Shown here: positions 52,790 to 53,963 of the stretch, in pieces
How the letters are laid out: each line of letters starts with the position of its first letter
Position numbering within the stretch: position 1 is the stretch's first letter
The notes under the pieces: generated by a model
Told to the model about the DNA's origin: nothing
What the model saw: the letters and a program-made list of their open reading frames with translations, nothing else
Database searches by the model: none
Made by a program: the position numbers and the translations under genes
NCBI GenBank assembly: GCA_031280125.1
Contig: JAITHE010000111.1
Coordinates: 1 to 53,963 of the forward strand
Direction of reading: 5' to 3'
Length of the DNA: 53,963 nt
From: Treponema sp.
GTDB taxonomy: Bacteria; Spirochaetota; Spirochaetia; Treponematales; Breznakiellaceae

Positions 52790-53963
52790 TTGGAACGAAA
52801 GGTACGGTGGTAGCCGTCAACGGCAATATGGTGAGCGTCCGCTTTGACGGCGCGGTGTCCATGAACGAGGTCGGTTACGTCAAGGTCGGCGATAAGCGGC
52901 TCAAGAGCGAGGTGATCCGGATCCGGGGCGGCATCAGCCAGCTCCAGGTCTTTGAGATCACCAGGGGAATCGCCGTGGGGGACACGGTAGAATATTCCGG
53001 GGATATGCTGGCGGTGGAAGTGGGGCCCGGTCTTTTGGGCCAGGTCTACGACGGCCTCCAGAACCCCCTCCCCAAGCTCGTGGAGGCGGCGGGAAACTTT
53101 CTGGAACGGGGGATCTACCTGGATCCCCTTTCATCGGGTAGTTCCTGGAATTTTACCCCGGTGGTGAAGCCGGGGGACACGGTGGAACGGGCCGACACCC
53201 TGGGTACGGTGCCCGAGGGGGCCTTTACCCACCGGATCATGGTGCCCTTTGGCTTCTACGGTTCCTACACCGTGGCCTCTATCAAGGGCGCCGGTTCCTA
53301 CAAACTCCGGGACACCATCGCCGAACTCAAGGACGAAAAGGGGAACACCGTTCCGGTGAGCCTTTCCTTCCGTTGGCCCGTAAAGCGGGCGGTGAACTGC
53401 TACGAAGAACGGCTTAAACCCAAGGACCCCATGGTTACCCGGGTCAGGCTCATCGACACCTTCTTCCCCGTGGCCCGGGGGGGTACCTACTGTATCCCCG
53501 GCCCCTTCGGGGCGGGTAAGACCGTACTCCAGCAGATCACCAGCCGCCACGCGGACGTGGACATCGTGATCATCGCCGCCTGCGGGGAGCGGGCCGGCGA
53601 GGTGGTGGAAACCCTCAAGGAATTCCCGGAACTCACGGACCCCAAAACCGGCCGCTCCCTCATGGAACGGACCATCATCATTTGTAACACCTCCTCCATG
53701 CCCGTGGCGGCCCGGGAAGCCTCGGTTTACACCGCGGTAACCCTGGCGGAGTACTACCGGCAAATGGGGCTCCACGTTCTCCTCCTGGCGGACTCCACCA
53801 GCCGCTGGGCCCAGGCCATGCGAGAAATGTCCGGGCGCCTGGAGGAAATCCCCGGGGAGGAAGCCTTCCCCGCCTACCTGGAATCCACCATCGCCAGCTT
53901 CTACGAGCGGGCGGGGATCGTGCGGCTCCGGGACGGCTCGGTGGGATCGGTTACCATCGGCGG
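52786..53963 (+). CDS. atpA: V-type ATP synthase subunit A (truncated by the window end)
   Basis: ATG at 52786 overlaps the preceding TGA. MIGTKGTVVAVNGNMVSVRFDGAVSMNEVGYVKVGDKRLKSEVIRI and Walker A GPFGAGKTVLQQ. Open to the window edge; absent from the ORF track. Confidence 0.95.
   Translation, partial: MIGTKGTVVAVNGNMVSVRFDGAVSMNEVGYVKVGDKRLKSEVIRIRGGISQLQVFEITRGIAVGDTVEYSGDMLAVEVGPGLLGQVYDGLQNPLPKLVEAAGNFLERGIYLDPLSSGSSWNFTPVVKPGDTVERADTLGTVPEGAFTHRIMVPFGFYGSYTVASIKGAGSYKLRDTIAELKDEKGNTVPVSLSFRWPVKRAVNCYEERLKPKDPMVTRVRLIDTFFPVARGGTYCIPGPFGAGKTVLQQITSRHADVDIVIIAACGERAGEVVETLKEFPELTDPKTGRSLMERTIIICNTSSMPVAAREASVYTAVTLAEYYRQMGLHVLLLADSTSRWAQAMREMSGRLEEIPGEEAFPAYLESTIASFYERAGIVRLRDGSVGSVTIG

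Noticed and set aside
1-53963. CRISPR arrays, prophage modules, toxin-antitoxin or known defence systems
   Set aside because: I looked for repeat-spacer periodicity, phage structural or lysis genes and TA-like pairs and found none. The window is mostly housekeeping operons.

Overview
This 54 kb, GC-rich window comes from a spirochaete of the Treponema lineage. The placement rests on cfpA (cytoplasmic filament protein), a Tp0750/Tp0751-like (vWFA/pallilysin) gene pair, ppdK next to cfpA, an E-DUF2764-A V-ATPase operon start, and a murG-cvpA-holB-atoS-atoC gene chain. Most of the content is housekeeping: cysteine desulfurase, ThrA (AK-HSD), G1P dehydrogenase, HisS, NeuB, YebC, RuvC, RpoZ, MiaA, FolP, CdaA/CdaR, AcpS, TruA, RsmB-like, MntR-like, PriA, UDG, nucleoside hydrolase, FolD, FolE2, MiaB, Pta, bactofilin, MtaB, tRNA-Lys(UUU), MurG, AtoS/AtoC, GalM and V-ATPase. 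I see no CRISPR array, prophage or recognisable defence island. The observations most worth a second look are: (1) a conserved-looking protein upstream of ppdK whose C-terminus reads like a degenerate HPr (PTS) domain; (2) an untracked 29-codon basic micro-ORF of AURKAIP1/COX24 type between miaA and folP; (3) mtaB directly followed by tRNA-Lys(UUU), the expected substrate of its product; (4) a pallilysin-like/vWFA-like pair without the HEXXH motif and with a degenerate MIDAS; (5) a permuted NlpC/P60-like gene broken by a single-base frameshift; (6) a 138-bp intergenic region made almost entirely of three consecutive hairpins, with a possible partial second copy; (7) IS21-like terminal repeats at the left edge; (8) a possible leaderless bactofilin mRNA; and (9) strong local GGATCC enrichment. 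All family calls come from reading the sequence; no database search was run.
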